Below are positions 10,693 through 23,237 of a stretch of DNA of 64,000 nucleotides, piece by piece. The stretch is taken from NCBI RefSeq assembly GCF_000764305.2, contig NW_025939705.1, positions 1 through 64,000 of the forward strand, read 5' to 3'. The position numbers and the translations under genes are program-made. This stretch comes from Hyalella azteca. Lineage: Eukaryota; Arthropoda; Malacostraca; Amphipoda; Hyalellidae. Positions within the stretch are counted from its first letter, which is position 1; each line of letters begins with the position of its first letter. The notes under the pieces are model-generated. The model worked only from the letters and a program-made list of their open reading frames with translations. It was not told the origin of the DNA and ran no database searches.

Positions 10693-12264
10693 CTAAACGT
10701 TTTTGAAACACAAGACTGGGTAGTCGGTGGGCAAATTTTCGGCTACTTTTTCGACATAGTTGTGGGAGTTGAGAATACTCTTGGGGCCATTTTGCAACAA
10801 GCCTACCAAGTCTTTGGCGGTGAAGGCTTTGTCGGTGACCCTGGTGCCGTCCGGCCAAATGTACACAGGCTTTCCATTGACCTTCACTTGGAAGACTGAG
10901 AGCCAAGCGTTCGGCCAGAAGAGGCGATCTTTGTACGTCTCTAGCAAAGGAGGAGAATGCAGACTGAACATGAGGTTGGAGACAAAGAAACCACTACGTT
11001 TTAAATTAATTAAATTTTAACTTATGGTTCTTGAAATCGCAATGCTGTCTTTAATGTTCAAGTTAAATGAGCATTTACAAATTTTGAAATACCTTAATTA
11101 CCACACTCATCCATCTCATGTTGGACTCGCATGCATCTGATTTTCTAAACCTACTACCAAAGTCCATTGAACCAACAATTAATATTGGGATCAGAACCAA
11201 AATTCTTTGTCATTTCTCAATTCCGCTGTCGCTAAATTGTTGAACCATTTCAAGAGAAATTTTTGAAATTATTTTTTTCTTCCAATCACCCCACGGTATG
11301 TAGACCGTGGCTTTAGAATGTAATCCACTTCAGGTTTTTACAGGCTTTGCTCACTGAATTCTCAATGAAAATAATTCAAACTGGAAGAGAATCGAAGGTT
11401 TTCAACCCACCTGCAGTAAACCCAAATTGTGAGATACAAAGAAAAGATATTCTAAAATTGTGCCTTGGTTGGAGTTATAGGAAGTAAGTATCATAAAATA
11501 AGCAAATGAATCGATAGGAAATTTTTATGACTTCAACAAAAGACAAATTAAGCAGGTTAAGAGCTCATAACACTAACGGAACTTGAAGAAGGCCAGGCAC
11601 AACACTCACGGAACTGTAAGAAGGGCAGGCATAACACTAACGGAACTTGAAGAAGGCCAGACAGACCACTCACAGAACTTGAAGAAGGCCAGGCAGAACA
11701 CTCACGGAACTTAAAGAAGGCCAGGTAGGACATACACGAAACCTGAAGAAGGCCAGGCAGAGCACTCACGGAACTTGAAGAAGGCTAGCCACAACACTCA
11801 CTGAACTTAATGAATGCCAGGCAGGAAACTCACGGAGCTTTAAGAAAGCCAGGCAAAACACTCACAGAAATCGAAGAAGGCCAGGTAGACCATTCACGAA
11901 ACTTGAAGAAGGTTAGGCAGACCACTCAATTTGAAGAAGGCCAGGCAGAACACTCATTGAACATGAAGAATGCCAGGCAGAACACTCACGGAACTTGAAG
12001 AAGGCCAGGCAGAACACTCACAGAACTTGAAGAAGGCCAGGCAGAACACTCACAGAACTTGAAGAAGGCCAGGCAGAACACTCTCGGAACTTGAAGAATG
12101 CCAGGTAGAACACTCACGGAACTTGAAGAAGGCTGAGCTGCCGGCCAGAGGTCGGGTGTTCACGGTGGTCGCGTCGCCGTCAGTGAGGCGGCAGACGTCA
12201 GCCACAGGGTCGTAGGAGCCGCCGGTACACCCGCTTCGCTGCTGGCACCGCATGTGGCACTCGC
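10693..12264 (-). pseudogene. CTLD-like gene copy, unit 2: exons 4 and 2 only
   Basis: Exon 4 (10693-10940) and exon 2 (12118-12264) are intact and nearly identical to unit 1. Exon 3 and the acceptor-type repeat are deleted: intron 3 sequence runs to 11564 and joins directly into the donor minisatellite. No exon 1 was found between here and the next unit. Exon 2 spliced to exon 4 would still be in phase (both borders are phase 1), giving a product without the CTLD first half, but no signal peptide is available. Best read as a broken copy. Confidence 0.7.
11565..12117 (-). repeat. 32-bp donor minisatellite, unit 2
   Basis: About 17 units of the same repeat as 2621-3210, directly abutting the exon 2 donor at 12118. 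The 5' edge is the deletion junction with intron 3. Confidence 0.85.
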
Positions 12265-12775
12265 CTGGACACAAGGCAGCCGCTCACGCGTGGCACACGA
12301 GGTTTGGCCTTGTGTGAATTTTACAGCCCTTGACAGTGGAATCATTCGCTCTACGCTGTGATAAGTTTGCATGATATATGCAGTTGATGTAGTGTAAGCC
12401 TCATAAGACGGGAGACGTGATTTTAAGTATTTAATGTCTTCCTATTTCCATACACTTCGGTAGTTTTAACCAACGAGTATTTTGGTTTTGTTTTGAACTG
12501 GGTATTTTGAATAAATTCCCGCATTTCGTTCTCTCATTTGAAATTAAATCAGCCGACCAAATTATCAAGTATTTAATTTCATTATAACTATGAGTTTATT
12601 TATTTTTCAAAATAATCAACAAAGTTAAAAACAATATCGTTGGTCAGATTGCGATACTCCTCCTGTATCTAGTTATATTAAGACGCTGAGCGTGCCAGTA
12701 TTTTTGAACCAATGTTCTTACAAACTTGTTAGCTTAATGTGTGCTGGTGAGCATGTGATGTTCTAGAATTACGAT

Positions 12776-12961
12776 TTGAGAAACAAAGACAGCGTGCACG
12801 ATCGTAGCAAAGGTCGAAAGAAACCAAATTCGTTTGATAACCGAAGCAATCCGCTGATCAGTGCAGCGCGGAGAGGTTTCTGGCCGAGCAGTGGTCATTC
12901 AAACGTTGGAGTCACCATGGAGCATCATGAAACTCTTGTATTGATGTGCACGGCCCTCTGA
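12776..12961. other. Conserved block in intron 1, unit 2
   Basis: Full-length form of the block also seen at 20744 and 28612. Plus-strand frame would read SNVGVTMEHHETLVLMCTAL at its end; no ATG near its left edge and no clear splice sites were identified. Confidence 0.35.
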
Positions 12962-13125
12962 TGACACAGGTTGTAGGTATAGCAATACCGCCTCTGTAGA
13001 CGCTTAAATTAAGCGGTGTCCATTAATAAGATTCCAAACGTCGATCACATAATGTTACGTCAGAGCTTTGTTTTCTCGTAGCAGTTCTTTTTTCGAAGTC
13101 AGACAGTCGTACCCTGTCTACCCTA

Positions 13126-13291
13126 CCCAGTTAAAATTTAGGGCAGGGAATAGAGCAGGCCGTCGCCGGCTGCAGAGCCGACGTAGAGACGCGACAGAGC
13201 CGCGATAGAGCAGAAATGTCCGCTTTAGAGACGATGTCGCCAGCCGCGTATCAGCGCTAATTAGCTTCTGAGTACCTGCCCAGGTGTGCTC
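13126..13291. repeat. Interspersed GC-richer repeat
   Basis: Begins CCCAGTTAAAATTTAGGGCA and is shared almost exactly with 39685-39850. Here it continues to the right beyond GTGTGCTC; there it stops at the library adapter. At its left edge unit 2 departs from unit 1 (GTCTACCCT), so it is an insertion or breakpoint. No coding potential seen. Confidence 0.6.
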
Positions 13292-13960
13292 TGCCCTGCC
13301 GTCACGCAGCCCTTACTGAGCACCGCCTGCTCAAACCTACCCAACGCCTGCTCTGGGGCGGCTCTGGCAGTGTACGCGGCAGTTACGCGTCACCGTTTGT
13401 CAACAACGATTTAGAAAAAAATTTTCCTTCTCTCTCTGAGATCACCTAGCCTTCTCTCTTGCAATGACTGGTTGTATTGACATTGGTTACTGACATTATC
13501 ATCGTATTGGCTTTAGCAACGTACCGCGCGGACACCTTACCAGCCTAGGCTCTATGAACTACTTAACTATAATACAGAACAAATGACTCGCCATCATCTA
13601 GCAAATCGAGGAATAGCCATATTTGTGGTTGAACTTGATAGATATTATTCATAATGCACTAATTTAAAAAATAACAAAGTAGCCATTCGTATGATCCCGT
13701 CAGTTAGATGTGAGTATTAGAGCTAAATTTGTTTAGTAATTTATCTTATTGCATTAGCTTCATGTCATTCGACAGTTTGATAGGAAAATTAACAACGTAC
13801 GCAAATCATTAGTCTACTGAAATCGCAAGTTCTCCAAGAGTTTTAATGCAAAGAAAGCACCAAACAAATTCAACATATCTTCAATGAAAACGTTTCGGAG
13901 ACTAGAACCGAAACGCAGGGAAAGTCGATCAATATTATGAACCGATGATGGTGCTGGTTT
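13292..13960. other. Unit 2 tail, no gene seen
   Basis: Sequence without a match to the other units until 13961, where the spacer beginning ACCTCGGAGACTATTTAGCG resumes. The expected exon 1 of unit 2 is not here. Confidence 0.5.
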
Positions 13961-14719
13961 ACCTCGGAGACTATTTAGCGCTGGTTGTAAGTTCCGATCC
14001 ACAAGCTATCGTAATATCCAAAGTTCTCACACAGTGAAAGCAACGAAGAAAGTGTGCCGATGTGCACAATAAAGATGCGAAACTAACAATAAATTGCCAA
14101 TTTGATATTTAAAAGTAAGATCACGAGCCAGAATCATGGGAAATGAGTCCCTTATACTGCAACAAGCGATTTCATATATTCTTTTCGCCTCAAAAATATT
14201 TCCAATTAAGTGCACAACATCAAAAGATTTCAACTTTTCATTAATCAATTAAAAAAACGAAAATTAATAATATTCAAACCGTAGCGTACACAAACACAAG
14301 CACTATTTTCTATCACACATTTCTTAATCGATTTAACTGATGCAAGTTAAGATTACCATAAAGTAAGGCAGATGCCAGTATAGCTATTATTATTATTATA
14401 ATTAATATCTAATAATACAACTTTAATAATGGATAACTGCTGAGGAGTGTCGGACAAAATTAATGCGGTGCATGTGTTTGCTCTAGATAATCCAAATTCA
14501 ACACACAGCATGATCTAATGAGCAGTCCGGCGAATTACAACAATAAAGGACCGCTATAATTCCAATACTGAGGTGCAAAGTAATATTGCCTTATGTTTAA
14601 CTCATCATCATGCATCCGTTAGTCCAGCGTCGCTCACCATAATTGAGCGATTACCTCCCATGACACGTCTGCCTGCACTCTTGCTTTAGACTCGTTTAGG
14701 GAGAATCGCGGCGGCAGAA

Positions 14720-14935
14720 CAAAACGAAACTTTTGTATGGTGTAAAAATGATGCTAGTTCTGTGTGGTGTAGAACTGATGCTAGTTCTGTGTGGTGTAAT
14801 AAAGAGGCTAGCTCTGTGTGGTGTAATGAAGAGGCTAGCTCTGTGTGGCGCAATAAAGAGGCTAGTACAGTGTGGCGCAATAAAGAGGCTAGTACAGTGT
14901 GGCGCAATAAAGCTGTTGTAAGGTCGACAACCGTG
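14720..14935. repeat. 27-bp minisatellite, unit 3
   Basis: About eight units of GTGTGGCGCAATAAAGAGGC plus TAGTACA. It lies downstream of exon 4 in the sense of the minus-strand gene. Unit 1 has a single copy at about 230-265. As 27 is a multiple of 3 it stays open on both strands. Confidence 0.8.
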
Positions 14936-16737
14936 CTGGAAGTAACGGGCTGGATCGTCACATTTATCTTGCACTTTAAATGTCGAGTTTGAGCTTCGCT
15001 ATTCCGCCGCACCCTCCTAAGCAGTAACTGAAATTCTGAGTAAAAGAATCAACCCTTCGCAGATTTCTATTTGAATTTTTCACATGAAAGCGTGGACTAG
15101 AGATACTACTCGAGTTCAGGACGAAGCTCTGCAATAAGTAAAACATTTTACTGATGATCCGCAATGCAACTCCTATAATGTCATCCTCTAGATGCTTAAA
15201 TGTTGACTTCCGTCTAAACGTTTTTGAAGCACATGACTGAGTAGGCGAAGAGGACCGTATTTTCGGCTACTTGTTCGATGAAGTTGTAGGGGTTGAGTAA
15301 ACTTTTGGGGCCCGGTTGTAGCCAGTTATTCCTGAAGTCGCTGTCGTTGAAGGCTTTGTCGGTGACCCTGGTGCCGTCCGGCCAAACGTACACAGGCTGT
15401 CCTGCGACGTTTACTTCGAAGGCCGAGAGCCAAGCGTTCGGCAAGATGAAGCTACCTTGGTACGGCTCTAGCAAAAGAGGAGAATAAAGACTGAACATGA
15501 AGTTAGAAACAAGTAACCGCTACGTTTTAAATTAATTAAATTCTGACTTATGGCTCTTGAAATCGCTATGGTGTCCTTAATGTTCAAGTTAAATGAGCAT
15601 TTATAAACTTTCATAAGTTTCCCTTACTATAAGCATTCATCTCATGTTGGATTCGCATGCATCTGATTTTCTAAACCTACTACCAAATTGGACGAAACAA
15701 ACAATTGGGATCAAAACCAAAATTCTTTGTCATTTCTCATTTCCGCTCTCGCTAAATTGTTGATTAATTTACAGATAAATTTTTGAAATTATCTTTTTCT
15801 TCCAATCGCCCCACGGCCTGTACACTATGGCTTTAGAATGTGATCTACTTCAGGATTTTACAGGCTTTGCTCACTGAATTCTCAATGAAAATAATTCAAA
15901 CTGGAAGAGAATCGAATATTTTCAACCCACCTGCAGTAAACCCAAATTGAGAGATTCAGGCAGAATATATTCTAAAATTGTGCCTTGGGTGGAGTTATAG
16001 GAAGTAAGTATCATAAAATAAGCAAATGAATCGATAGGAAATTTTTAAGAGTTCAATAAAAGACAAATTAAGCAGGACAAGAGGGGTCACAGCCTCAAGT
16101 GTTTGAAGACATGAGGGCTAAGCCCCTTATGATTTATGATCAGTTTCAAGTTAATAATGACTGGTTTTATGATTATAGTTTAAACTTATTTTCAAGCCAC
16201 ATAATATTGAATTGTTAAGATTATTTTGCAAAAATTATTTTAATAAATGAAAATAAAACTTTTATATTTGATGGGGTCAGAAACCCCCCGAAATTGGCCT
16301 AATGACTTCACTGTGTTTCGTCTTTATACTTTTATCGTTTCTTTGCACCAGTGTTTTGCTCTTCACTGCGCCCTTTTCTTTATTTTGTTCCCTTTGGTTG
16401 AATATTTCACTTGTTAATTTCACTGAATACTCGTGTAAAGAATAATATGGAATATGGAATAACTTTCATAAGTTTGATTAACAAGTACCTTTTACCTTTT
16501 TTACTTTTAACAACCTTTTAAACAAGTAAAAATTTGTTAAAGAATCTACTGATTTATTGAACTTCAATAATTTACACTCACGTTGCAACGTCTCCACAGC
16601 TTGATTGCGGACAGTCGAGGTCTTGATGATCAGTGGCCACCCGCCCTCCTTGGCACAAATCGCCCGTAGATTCTCCAAGGAGCCGTTGTAGGTGGAGGTT
16701 TGTGACAAGAATATAACCATCGAAGCCGGTGGAAGCG

Positions 16738-16850
16738 CTGCCGTAGCATGCATACAACAATCACCGAGACCGTATAAACGCTGCCGCAGTATGCATACAA
16801 ACAACAATCACCGAGACCGTATAATTGATGCTGCAGAATGCACACCTACA
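16738..16850 (-). repeat. 46-bp acceptor minisatellite, unit 3
   Basis: About two and a half units of the acceptor-type repeat, abutting exon 3 (ACGGCAG|CGCTTCC). Short compared with unit 4. Confidence 0.7.
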
Positions 16851-17330
16851 CGCTAGCAATCATCAAGCATATTATACAAATCTGGATTGTAGTGAGCGAT
16901 AAACTAGGCTTTGTCTTCTGAATCTTATCACAATTATCATATAAGTGAGTCTCGAAAGCGACTGGTGAGCGGTAAATGTAAAAATTTTTCTCAACATCAT
17001 TTAATAATTTTTGTACTACGTATTCTCTCGTAAACTATTATAAGTGCAATTTTTCTAAAAATTTTATATATGTGTATTATAACTTGTAATAAATCCTTGT
17101 ACATTTCAAATTAATATACGCACATATAAGGTAATAATTTAGCGAAGCAACTTAGTTCGTTCACATGAATTTTGCCACCTAAATAAAAAGTAATAATGAT
17201 TTCGGAATTATGAATACTCTAAAATATTAAAAGAGATAAATCACGGAAACTCACCAGGACAAAATTGTCTTCTAATGAAGCTGAACATGAGAGTTTGTGC
17301 CTTGCAGCAACGAAGACAAACGACGTCTAG

Positions 17331-17727
17331 CCAGAACACTCAAGAAACTTGAAAAAGGCCAGGCTAAACACTGACTGAATTTGAAGAAGGCCAGGCAGAA
17401 CACTCACTGAATTTGAAGAAGGCCATGCAGACCACTCACGGAACTTGAAGAAGGTCAGTCACAACACTCACGGAACTTGAAGAAGGCCATGCGCAACACT
17501 CACGGAACTTGAAGAAGGCCAGGTACTACACTCACGGGACTTGAAGAAGACCAGACAGAACACTCATGGAATTTAAAGAAGGCCTTGCACAACAGTCACG
17601 GAACTTGAAGAAGGCCAGGCAGAACACTCACTGAATTTGAAGAAGGCCATGCAGACCACTCACGGAACTTGAAGAAGGCCAGTCACAACACTCACGGAAC
17701 TTGAAGAAGGCCAGGTAGAACACTCAC
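17331..17727 (-). repeat. 32-bp donor minisatellite, unit 3
   Basis: About 12 units next to the exon 2 donor. Several carry TTCAAATTCAGTGAGTGTT variants, so donors differ between units. Confidence 0.85.
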
Positions 17728-18467
17728 AGAACTTAAAGAAGGCCGAGCTGCCGGCCAGAGGTCGGGTGGTCACGGTGGTCGCGTCGCCGTCAGTGAGGCG
17801 GCAGACGTCAGCCACGGGGTCGTAGGACCCGCCGGTACACCCGCTTCGCTGCTGGCACCGCATGTGGCACTCGCCTGGACACAAGGCAGCCGCTCACTCG
17901 TGGCACACGAGGTTTGCCTTGCATGAATTTTACAGCGCTTTATGGTGGAATCATTCGCTCCATGTAATGATAAAGTTTGAGTGAAAGATGTGGTTAATGT
18001 AGAATTAGCCCTGACATGAGACTGTATGTGATTAGTATACATTTATTTTATATCTATTTCTAAACTTTTGAGCAAATTCACTTGCATTCGTTTCTTTCGA
18101 TTTCAATGAAATCTACCTCCAAAATTATTCCTTAAATTCTAAAGAAGAATCATTTCCTCAAAGTTAACTGCACATTTACAGACAACATCGTTGAAGTGAT
18201 TGCATATTGAAAGCTCATATGAGCTTTACTTATGATAAAATGTGCCATCGAACAAATGAATCGATTATATTTAATATAGACTAGGTTGCGTTTCTCTTCA
18301 TCAAGACACGTGTAGCGCGGGTTACACGTGTCTTGATGGGTTACACGCGGGTTTTACGTGTCTCACTTACAGTCGTCAATGACGTGCAGCGTCTCGCTGA
18401 CGGGGCTGTGCAGCTGCTCATCGTCCAGCTTCGTCACGTACACGTCCGCCGCTGCGTGGGTCGTCCC

Positions 18468-20110
18468 AAATTAATCAGAGATAATTAGACATCAACTCAC
18501 TTGATATAAGCGGGATTCGTTGAGGAGAGAGCTTCATTTTTTATGGTCATCTTCTGAATGCTCGGACAGGAACTCCTTGCCGATTACGGCCTCTCAGCAA
18601 GTCGGCCCAGTTTGTTTGTTTCGAATTTATTTGTTTTACACGATAGAATTGCTCAATAAGCCCTATATACTTAGAGAAAGACTAGCTGAAGCTACTGGCA
18701 TTTTTATAACGATTTTGAGGAGGGCAATTTTTTTTTAAATTGATCTCAAAATCGGCACAAAAACAACGTCTTTCGCGACAGTATTTACATTTTGGGCCCA
18801 CGGTGACGTCACAGTCGGAACAACAAACGACATCCGCAAAGAGCAGCTGCGCGTGGGTCAACCTTGTATTAATTCAACCATGCCCCTGTGACTCAACGTG
18901 CAACATCACGTGCCTCTGTGACAACTTTCTTCACGTGCCCCTGTGACCTAACGTGCAACATCACGTGCTTCTGTGACAAAGTTCTTCAATTGCCCCTGTG
19001 ACTCAACATGCAACATCACGTGCCTCGGTGACAACGTTCATCACGCGTCCATGTGACTCAACAACGTGCCTCCGTAGCATCACCACAACAACGTCACACC
19101 GCGCCACGTGTCTCATCGCCACGCGTAGCCACGTGCATCTCACCGCGCCACGAGCACCTCGTCATCGCCACAATCCCTGGTCTCCCAGTTCCTCCCGGGA
19201 CCACCATCATCGAGCAGGTCACGTGAGCTGAATAAAATAAATTAGCAATCCTTAATTTTATTGTCTTCAACCGACCATTTACAGCAAGCCGACCCAGCAA
19301 TTTCATTCTGTTCCTATTGACATACATAACTCCAGTTACCTTGGCCTTAATATCCACTGTGAAGTATTCAAAATATATTAGATTTGGTTGGGCGACTAAC
19401 CCCCACAAGGGTGTAATTTTATGTCTAAATGTAATGACGCGAAAGGAGGCTAGTTTTTGCCCAAGCCGATCTGAGGCCAGTATAGCACCTGAGATTACTA
19501 GCATTAGTGGCTTATTTTAAGAAAACTGAATTTGCCTTTAGAGGCTATGATTTGAACTACTCTAAGCCGTCAGTTACCACCTATGGTGCCTTGGATTTTG
19601 CTTTATTTGCTGACTTTAGCATTGAGAATATTTCAGCTCACGTTTATTGTTGTTACTTGTTAGGACTTGTCTTACATGTCTTCATGTCTAGATTTTCAAG
19701 CGACGAGAATTATTGAACCAATTCATTCCTGAAGCAAGCTGTGGAATGCTCACTTTTCTTGGATTCAAGTTGCGGTATAATTTTAAATTTTTTACAATCA
19801 ATTTTTATTCGAAAATGAAATGGCAAACCATGTCCCTTGAACTTTCTTAGGATGATAATTTTATATTTTTTCCATTTTTATTTAATGTTACTTGAACCAT
19901 TTCTAATTGAATTCTGAATGTGCAGGATTTTATCATGGCAAGAAGATAGTAAAGAATAAATTGAAGTATCGTTATTTGGACCCTTTTTACTGTCTTCGGA
20001 CCCATGATTAGGCGGCAAGATTGCTACATAAGTAAACGTACCAATCGAGGCGCGACAGGGAGTTATAACCAACAAGGAAGTGTTTTGAACTGTGTATTTT
20101 GAATAAACTC
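18468..20110. other. Unit 3 insertion-rich stretch
   Basis: DNA between the beheaded exon 1 and the point where alignment with the other units resumes near 20100. It includes a CACGTG-rich repeat (18880-19215). No supported gene; open stretches lack splice or domain support. Confidence 0.4.
18880..19215. repeat. Degenerate minisatellite rich in CACGTG
   Basis: About four to five units of roughly 57-60 bp with GCCCCTGTGACTCAACGTGC and CATCACGTGCCTCTGTGACA. CACGTG and TGACTCA motifs recur. The units decay to the right. Confidence 0.7.
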
Positions 20111-20151
20111 CATTTTATCCGTTTCCGACTTTTCTGATTTTAGTTCTCTCA

Positions 20152-20428
20152 GAGCGCCGTGCTGATAACGCGGATGTCGTGGGTTCGTTCCCCATATTGG
20201 CCACCAATGTAATGAAGCCTCTATTCTTCATTGGGGTTCGTTACGCGGATACTTTCAAACATCTGCTAACAAAGCTAATTTTTATTGAACTAGAACAGAA
20301 CAAACAGTAAATTACACAGTGATATAAATGAAGATACCGGACAATCTAGATGCCATGCCCAATAAAACAAGTCACAATGGGTGTAACGAGGTTGTGGCAC
20401 TTCCCAGCTAGTGAAATGAGCCCACCAA
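20152..20428. mobile_element. About 275-bp insertion with tRNA-Ile-like end
   Basis: Unit 5 shows the uninterrupted site (GTTCTCTCAG then TTGTAGTGAAATAAGCCC). Here the insertion starts AGCGCCGTGCTGATAACGCG, then GTGGGTTCGTTCCCC and TTGGCCACCA: the 3' two-thirds of a tRNA-Ile-like sequence (anticodon loop CTGATAA) with an encoded CCA. It could be a 5'-truncated tRNA-derived SINE on the plus strand. Alternatively it is an LTR plus a long primer-binding region on the minus strand, where the sequence before TGGTGGCC looks LTR-like and has AATAAA. Not a working tRNA gene: the 5' acceptor and D arm are missing. Confidence 0.5.
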
Positions 20429-20743
20429 ACTATCAATTATTTCATTACATAAATTATAACTATCAGTTTATTTTTTCAAAGTAATCAGAAAAGTTAGAAA
20501 CAATATTGTTGGTCATATTGCAATGCTGCTTGTTGTTTGATATGTCAAGATGCGAGGGTCAAGTTTAGCAAGCTGAGCTAGCATGGCCTGGTCGTTTTTT
20601 GAGCTCTACTATCTATAAAATAATCCATAGAATCGACTGTAAATAGTATATATTGGGGTGTGCCAGTATTTTTAAACCAATGTTCTTACAAATTTATTAG
20701 CTCAAAATGTGCTGGTGAGCATGCGACGTTCTAGAATTACAAT

Positions 20744-20929
20744 TTGAGAAGCAAATACATCGTGCACGATCGTAGCAAAGGTCGAAGGAAACCAAATTCG
20801 TTTGATAACCAAAGCAATCCGCTGATCTGTGCAGCGCGGAGAGGTTCCTGGCCAAGTAGTGGTCGTTCAAACGTTGAAGTCACCATGGAGCATCATGAGA
20901 CTTCTGTATTGATGTGTGCGGCCCTCTGA
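20744..20929. other. Conserved block in intron 1, unit 3
   Basis: Same block as at 12776-12961, with about a dozen substitutions and no indel. Unassigned. Confidence 0.35.
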
Positions 20930-21509
20930 TGACATAGGTCGGAGCTACAGAAATGCCATATCTGGAGACGCTTAAATCATGCGGTGTCCCTTAATTAGAT
21001 GTCAAACGTTGATCGCATTATTTTACGTCAGATCTTCTGAATTTTCTCGAATTAGTTCTTTTTTTCAAAGTCAGACAGTCCTGCCCTATCGACGCTAATA
21101 GTTAGTAAAATTTATGTCTGGTAGAATTTCGATGAAGGAAGTCAATGAGGATGTTGAATTGGATCTCGGTTAGATTCTAAAGAATTTTACGGTATCAGAG
21201 TGGAAGCTGAAAGTTTCATTGGCTGAAGTGGTAAATCGTCGTAAATAATTCGTACATCTATCAAATAACTTTCCATCTCAGGACGAAAGCGCTCATGTTT
21301 CGCTCCTCGCCACAAAGACACGCAAAACGCGGAAGCGCCACCAACTGGGATGGGCTGTTATGGAATCCTCGTGATTGTCGATTGTACGTCAAATTCCGAG
21401 AACGAGCATAAGCCACTATAAGCAGGGTTCACTACAGCATCTCCCTTCTTCCACAGACGTGAAAACGATGAACTACCTGCATGGAACCTCAACAATCGAT
21501 GGAAAGTTT

Positions 21510-22250
21510 TGATCAAAGTTATTCAGAACTTGTGCACCGACAGCCGTGGAAAAATTCAGGTGTCTCTGACATAAAGGGTGAGAAGAAAATCGACGAATTT
21601 TGTATTCATCGCTAGAGTGATTTATAACATCAACTCAGAAACACGTAGAAAATCTCGAGGAATGCATCAAAACGAAGCAAGAATTAGAATTAAGGGGAGG
21701 GTATGTAGTGATTTTTAGAGCGATTATCAAATTGCCAATCGCATAGATGAAAAACACTTGGGAGGTCAGATAGAAGAAAATCAGATTGCTGGTCAGATTG
21801 AAGCAAATCACAGTCAGGCAACATTCTGTTCGTCGGAGCTTATTGTTAAAAATTTTCTATGCCTCGTAGGATTGATGGGCATTTCGAAAGAAGTAACCTA
21901 AAACGTAACAGCAAATTTTTAAATATGGGCATACTACGATTGTCATCAACAACCATCATGCATCATATATTGATGATGACGAGTTTATACAAGCCTCATG
22001 TAGGCATCTTAAATTCAATTCCGCTTACTGAAAGATTAACCTCAATGAGATGACATGTTTCGCTCCTTGCCACCAAGACACGCAAAACGCGGGCTTGTAC
22101 ATGTATAAACATAGAGTTATCAGTTCACAAATAATTTCATTTAATTTTTGGCGATGAATACAAAAATCTGTCGATTTTCTCCTCGCCCTTGATGTCAGAG
22201 ACACCTGAATTTTTCCACGGCTGTCGGTGCTCAAGTTATGATAACTTTTG
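21510..22250. repeat. Local inverted duplication replacing exon 1, unit 3
   Basis: 21510-21620 (ACCGACAGCCGTGGAAAAAT then CAGGTGTC) returns in reverse orientation at 22150-22246 (GAATTTTTCCACGGCTGTCG). 22052-22095 repeats 21293-21335 in direct orientation. In unit 1 the matching region carries exon 1, so the rearrangement probably removed it here. Confidence 0.6.
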
Positions 22251-22351
22251 GATAGATTTTAGAATGAGAATCGAGTTTTCAGTTCACATGTGAACAAAAG
22301 CTGGTCGCCAAATAGAGCACATTTATAATTTCATTTTGATTTTCATTTCAG

Positions 22352-22533
22352 GCGTAATTTCATGCACGTCTCGGTACTTGACCACGAAATCTGCCGCGCC
22401 GCGGGATGGACCGAATCATTCGATGATCAGAAGCCAGCGACCAGCGAAGGGATTTGCCGTGACTGTTAAGTTCTTTGATCAAATCTGCCCGCAAGACTGG
22501 AAGATTCCCGGGACTTTGGCTCTCAGCTTTTAG
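22352..22533 (+). CDS. Candidate plus-strand terminal exon, unit 3
   Basis: Copy of 5560-5744 preceded by TTTTGATTTTCATTTCAG. It reads about 60 codons, ending WKIPGTLALSF then TAG. It has Cys at the VISCTS and QICPQDW positions. Differences from unit 1 include silent changes (AAG/AAA, GAC/GAT, GGA/GGG) and Leu/Arg and Leu/Pro changes. Same caveats on strand and missing partners. Confidence 0.35.
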
Positions 22534-23237
22534 TGACGACCAAGAAGAGGCTATAAATTTAGTTTGAAATTCCATGAATGATGAAATATTCGACACTATA
22601 TTCATGCTATAATTGTTATTGAACGAACTCGAGTTAGATCAGAATAATATCATTTAGCTAGGCTATATTTCCCAAACCATTATAACAGCGCACAAAATGG
22701 CTGATGCTTGAATCAGGAATGCTAGACTTAAAATATCTGACTAATGGTTCGACATGCGAATGATTATTCTAATGGTTCGAGACGTGCGTACCATTTTTTC
22801 CGTAATTATTCCATTTGATGCGTAATTGCTCAATGATCACACACACTTAGAACTGTTCATTAATAGATTTTTATAATTCTTGAGGACAAAAGTATTAAAA
22901 TTAAATTTATTCCTTCGATTGTTCTAAATTCACATTTGCAGGAATTTTCTTACACTCATATTGTGACCAGTGCATATATAAATATACAGTATGTGGAGAT
23001 TTTCGATCAAAAATCTAATAGCGGTAAACAATATAGCAACTGACATGACTACACCATGAGTAGTTATGCAATCCCTACCGGTAATTTCTTAGGAATTGAA
23101 CATGACTTCTAACCCTTGTCATACTGTATGAGTTCAACTGTACCTACACTCGGTATGATTATAACGTAGTAAAATTGTGCAGTGTGACAAGGGTTAAACA
23201 GAAATGAAGAAAAGCTTAGATTAATATCTAATAAATA

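Larger units (their letters stand above)
15214..18467 (-). pseudogene. CTLD-like gene copy, unit 3: exons 4, 3, 2 intact, exon 1 beheaded
   Basis: Exon 4 15214-15467, exon 3 16582-16737 and exon 2 17728-17874 are open with correct phase-1 splice sites; exon 4 is two codons longer than in unit 1. Exon 1 is present only as its 3' part (18371-18467): the acidic linker and a GACT|GTAAGT donor remain but the signal peptide is gone, and an in-frame TAA lies just upstream. That fragment is only 0.5 kb from exon 2, against 1.8 kb in unit 1, so it has moved or the DNA between was lost. Likely pseudogene unless another first exon is used. Confidence 0.65.
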
